Made by a program: the position numbers and the translations under genes. Shown one piece after another: positions 62,344 through 64,000 of a stretch of 64,000 bases of DNA. Every line of letters begins with the position of its first letter. The stretch's first letter is position 1. Location: assembly GCA_963759155.1 (NCBI GenBank), contig CAVWXX010000006.1, positions 1-64,000 on the forward strand. Direction: 5' to 3'. Source of the DNA: SZUA-36 sp963759155. Its GTDB lineage: Bacteria; Pseudomonadota; Gammaproteobacteria; Xanthomonadales; SZUA-36. The notes beneath the pieces were generated by a model, which worked only from the letters and a program-made list of their open reading frames with translations, was not told where the DNA came from and ran no database searches.

Positions 62344-63048
62344 TTATTCCTTGTTAGATTTGAGCACTTCACGCGCCAATGGAATGGTAATTCTGCGTTT
62401 ATGAATCAAGGCTGCCTGCTGGAGGTTTTCAACGGTGTGAATCAATGCAGCCATGCTTCGGTCGTGGTGTTTGAGCAGGTACTTTTGAACATCTTCAGGC
62501 AGGACAAGACCAAGGGCATCACAATGCAGATTGATCACAGCCAGTTTATCATGGTCTTCCAGCGGCAACAGTTGCAAACGCAAGCCCCAGGCCAGTCGGG
62601 ATGCCAGGTCCGGCAACCCGAGTGTTAGTGCCGATAATCGCTCACGGCTACTGACGAGCAGTCGGCCATTGGCTTCCCTGATTCGGTTGAAGCAATGAAA
62701 CAGTGCTTCTTCCCACGCACTGTCACCCGCTATAACGTGCAAGTCATCCACGCAGACAAGATCCAGGTTTTCCAGACCTTGCAGCGATGCGATGGCATCC
62801 TTTGGCAGACGTTTGAGTGCGAGGTAGAACGCGCGACCCTGGCGCTCGCGGGTCTCGACACATAGCGCATTGAGCAAATGGGTTTTACCGCTGCCCTCAA
62901 CACCTGACAGGAAGATATTCGAACCCGGCTCAACAGCCAGGTGTTGCAGTGCTTTAACAACTGCACCATTAGGACCTACGACAAAATTCTCAAAACGACT
63001 GTCGCGCAAAGGTGCTAACTGCAATGGTATTTGCGGGGAAAACAACAT
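62344..63048 (-). CDS. hda: DnaA-inactivating protein Hda
   Basis: A 234-residue AAA+ DnaA paralogue without the DNA-binding domain. Walker A is FLSGVEGSGKTHLLNAL, Walker B is LVCVDDLHVIAG, and the C-terminal segment has RLAWGLRLQLLPLEDHDKL. Hda with the DnaN clamp promotes hydrolysis of DnaA-ATP. Start ATG 63048 begins the conserved MLFSPQIPLQLAPLRD; the longer frame upstream is not supported. The perM-like gene lies 4 bp upstream. Confidence 0.92.
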   Translation of the reverse strand: MLFSPQIPLQLAPLRDSRFENFVVGPNGAVVKALQHLAVEPGSNIFLSGVEGSGKTHLLNALCVETRERQGRAFYLALKRLPKDAIASLQGLENLDLVCVDDLHVIAGDSAWEEALFHCFNRIREANGRLLVSSRERLSALTLGLPDLASRLAWGLRLQLLPLEDHDKLAVINLHCDALGLVLPEDVQKYLLKHHDRSMAALIHTVENLQQAALIHKRRITIPLAREVLKSNKE

Positions 63049-63052
63049 GGGT

Positions 63053-64000
63053 CTAATTATCCGCGTCTGCCGATGATGTATACAACTCGCTTTGTCTATA
63101 TTTCTGAAGCATGTTGCGAACCAGCACGTTAAGTGCTGCAGCAACCGGCAAGGCCAGCAAAATTCCCAGGAAACCAAACAACTGCCCCCCGGCCAATACC
63201 GCAAAGATAACGGCGACCGGATGCAAGCCAATACTGTCCCCGACCAGTTTGGGCGTCAAATACATACCTTCGGCCGACTGCCCCAAGCCAAAAACCAGTA
63301 GAACCATGACCGGATGAAAAACATCCTGAAACTGAAAAATGGCAGCCACCACAGCAACCAGCACGCCGACGATGGAACCCAGGTAGGGGACGATACTGAG
63401 TAATCCGGCCCCCATACCAATAAGAACCGCCAACTCAAGCCCGACAAGTGACAAGCCGGCAGAATAAATGACGCCGAGAGCAAGCATGACCATTAACTGC
63501 CCACGGAAAAATGCACCCAGCACCTCGTCCACTTCGGTGACGGTTCGGCTGATTTCAGCTTCCATGGTGCGTGGTAACAGGTCATGACCTGCCCGAACCA
63601 ATGAATCCCAGTCTCTCAGTAAATAGAATGTCACCACCGGAATCAGAATCAGGTTGGTCAAAAGTGCCGCCACAGCCATGCCGCCGCGTGATACGTAATC
63701 AACAACCTTGAATGCTGCCGCGCTGATTTCCCGCCAGTAGTCCTTCAACATCTGGGCAAACTGGGCCGAATCAAAACCCTTCAGCTCGATCCCTAACTTA
63801 CCCGCAAGCCAGGGCAATACGGTGCTGGAAAACCACTCGATCCAGCGTGGAAACAGATGAATGAGAGTGCGTACCTGTTCAACCAGCAATGGGATGATGA
63901 TCAGCAAGCCAACGGTCAGTAAAATCAGCATCAGGACAAACACAATACTGACGGCCAATGTCCGGCCAAACTTCCATCGCCCCACCGAGACTCTCTGCAA
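63053..64000 (-). CDS. AI-2E/PerM family membrane protein, 5' end outside window
   Basis: The C-terminal ~315 residues of a polytopic AI-2E transporter family protein. Landmarks are ILIPVVTFYLLRDWD, LLSIVPYLGSIVGVLVAVVA, and YLTPKLVGDSIGLHPVAVIF, and about seven hydrophobic segments. The frame runs off the right end. The perM-hda arrangement is common in gammaproteobacteria. Substrate uncertain; the AI-2 link is known only for TqsA-like members. Confidence 0.87.
   Translation of the reverse strand: MQRVSVGRWKFGRTLAVSIVFVLMLILLTVGLLIIIPLLVEQVRTLIHLFPRWIEWFSSTVLPWLAGKLGIELKGFDSAQFAQMLKDYWREISAAAFKVVDYVSRGGMAVAALLTNLILIPVVTFYLLRDWDSLVRAGHDLLPRTMEAEISRTVTEVDEVLGAFFRGQLMVMLALGVIYSAGLSLVGLELAVLIGMGAGLLSIVPYLGSIVGVLVAVVAAIFQFQDVFHPVMVLLVFGLGQSAEGMYLTPKLVGDSIGLHPVAVIFAVLAGGQLFGFLGILLALPVAAALNVLVRNMLQKYRQSELYTSSADADN

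Overview
The window looks like chromosomal DNA from a free-living gammaproteobacterium. The evidence is the gene order rpsT / murJ-ribF-ileS-lspA-ispH / minor pilins, the divergent rplU-rpmA-obgE block, a pspABC operon behind a sigma-54 promoter, a sufR-B-C-D-S operon with an Rrf2 regulator, and the end of a perM-hda block. The species cannot be named from sequence alone. I see no prophage, insertion sequence, CRISPR array or plasmid marker. Most of the window is dense housekeeping DNA.

Layout. 0.2-2.5 kb: an exported FG-GAP repeat protein and a tRNA-Thr(CGT). 2.7-5.1 kb: minor pilin operon pilV-pilW-pilX-pilE. 5.2-12.1 kb: murJ, ribF, ileS, lspA and ispH on the minus strand. 12.2-14.4 kb: rpsT, obgE, rpmA, rplU. 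14.7-20.4 kb: uvrA, a small His-rich exported protein, a sulfurtransferase, a CoA-type Nudix hydrolase and an exported FKBP. 20.7-22.4 kb: pspABC. 22.5-26.3 kb: nucleotide-sugar genes manC-rfbD-rfbC-rfbA. 26.4-29.8 kb: ssb, an MFS transporter, ispB, ppiB. 30-32.8 kb: a murL-murD2 pair. 33-35 kb: an EF-G paralogue. 35.2-44.9 kb: an eight-gene operon described below. 45-47.5 kb: a flippase and a CDP-alcohol phosphatidyltransferase. 47.8 kb: a broken alpha-carbonic anhydrase. 48.2-54.6 kb: a Tat-exported S66 peptidase and the suf operon. 54.8-56.4 kb: amgK-murU. 56.7-59.6 kb: pntAB. 59.8-64 kb: a lipoprotein, an AMP nucleosidase, hda and the 3' part of a perM-like gene.

The most unusual region is 35215-44939. 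Eight same-strand, mostly overlapping or closely spaced genes encode four ATP-grasp ligase-like proteins (one of the PGM1-related peptide-ligase type), an S51/glutamine-amidotransferase-fold protein with a helical insert, two esterase-type alpha/beta hydrolases and a GT5 glycogen synthase. I know of no characterised pathway with this composition. It reads as a system that makes, attaches and trims amide- or ester-linked groups on a glucan or small metabolite. That is inference.

A second theme is cell-wall metabolism. MurD2 and MurL (the racemase-independent D-glutamate route), AmgK-MurU (MurNAc recycling), MurJ and an exported LD-carboxypeptidase-like protein are all present, in separate loci. 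Regulatory signals visible in sequence include a near-consensus sigma-54 promoter for psp, a TAGTAC direct repeat overlapping the suf promoter, a 16-bp palindrome between murL and the EF-G paralogue, and plus-strand terminators at 29.9 kb that no annotated gene explains and that may mark a small RNA.
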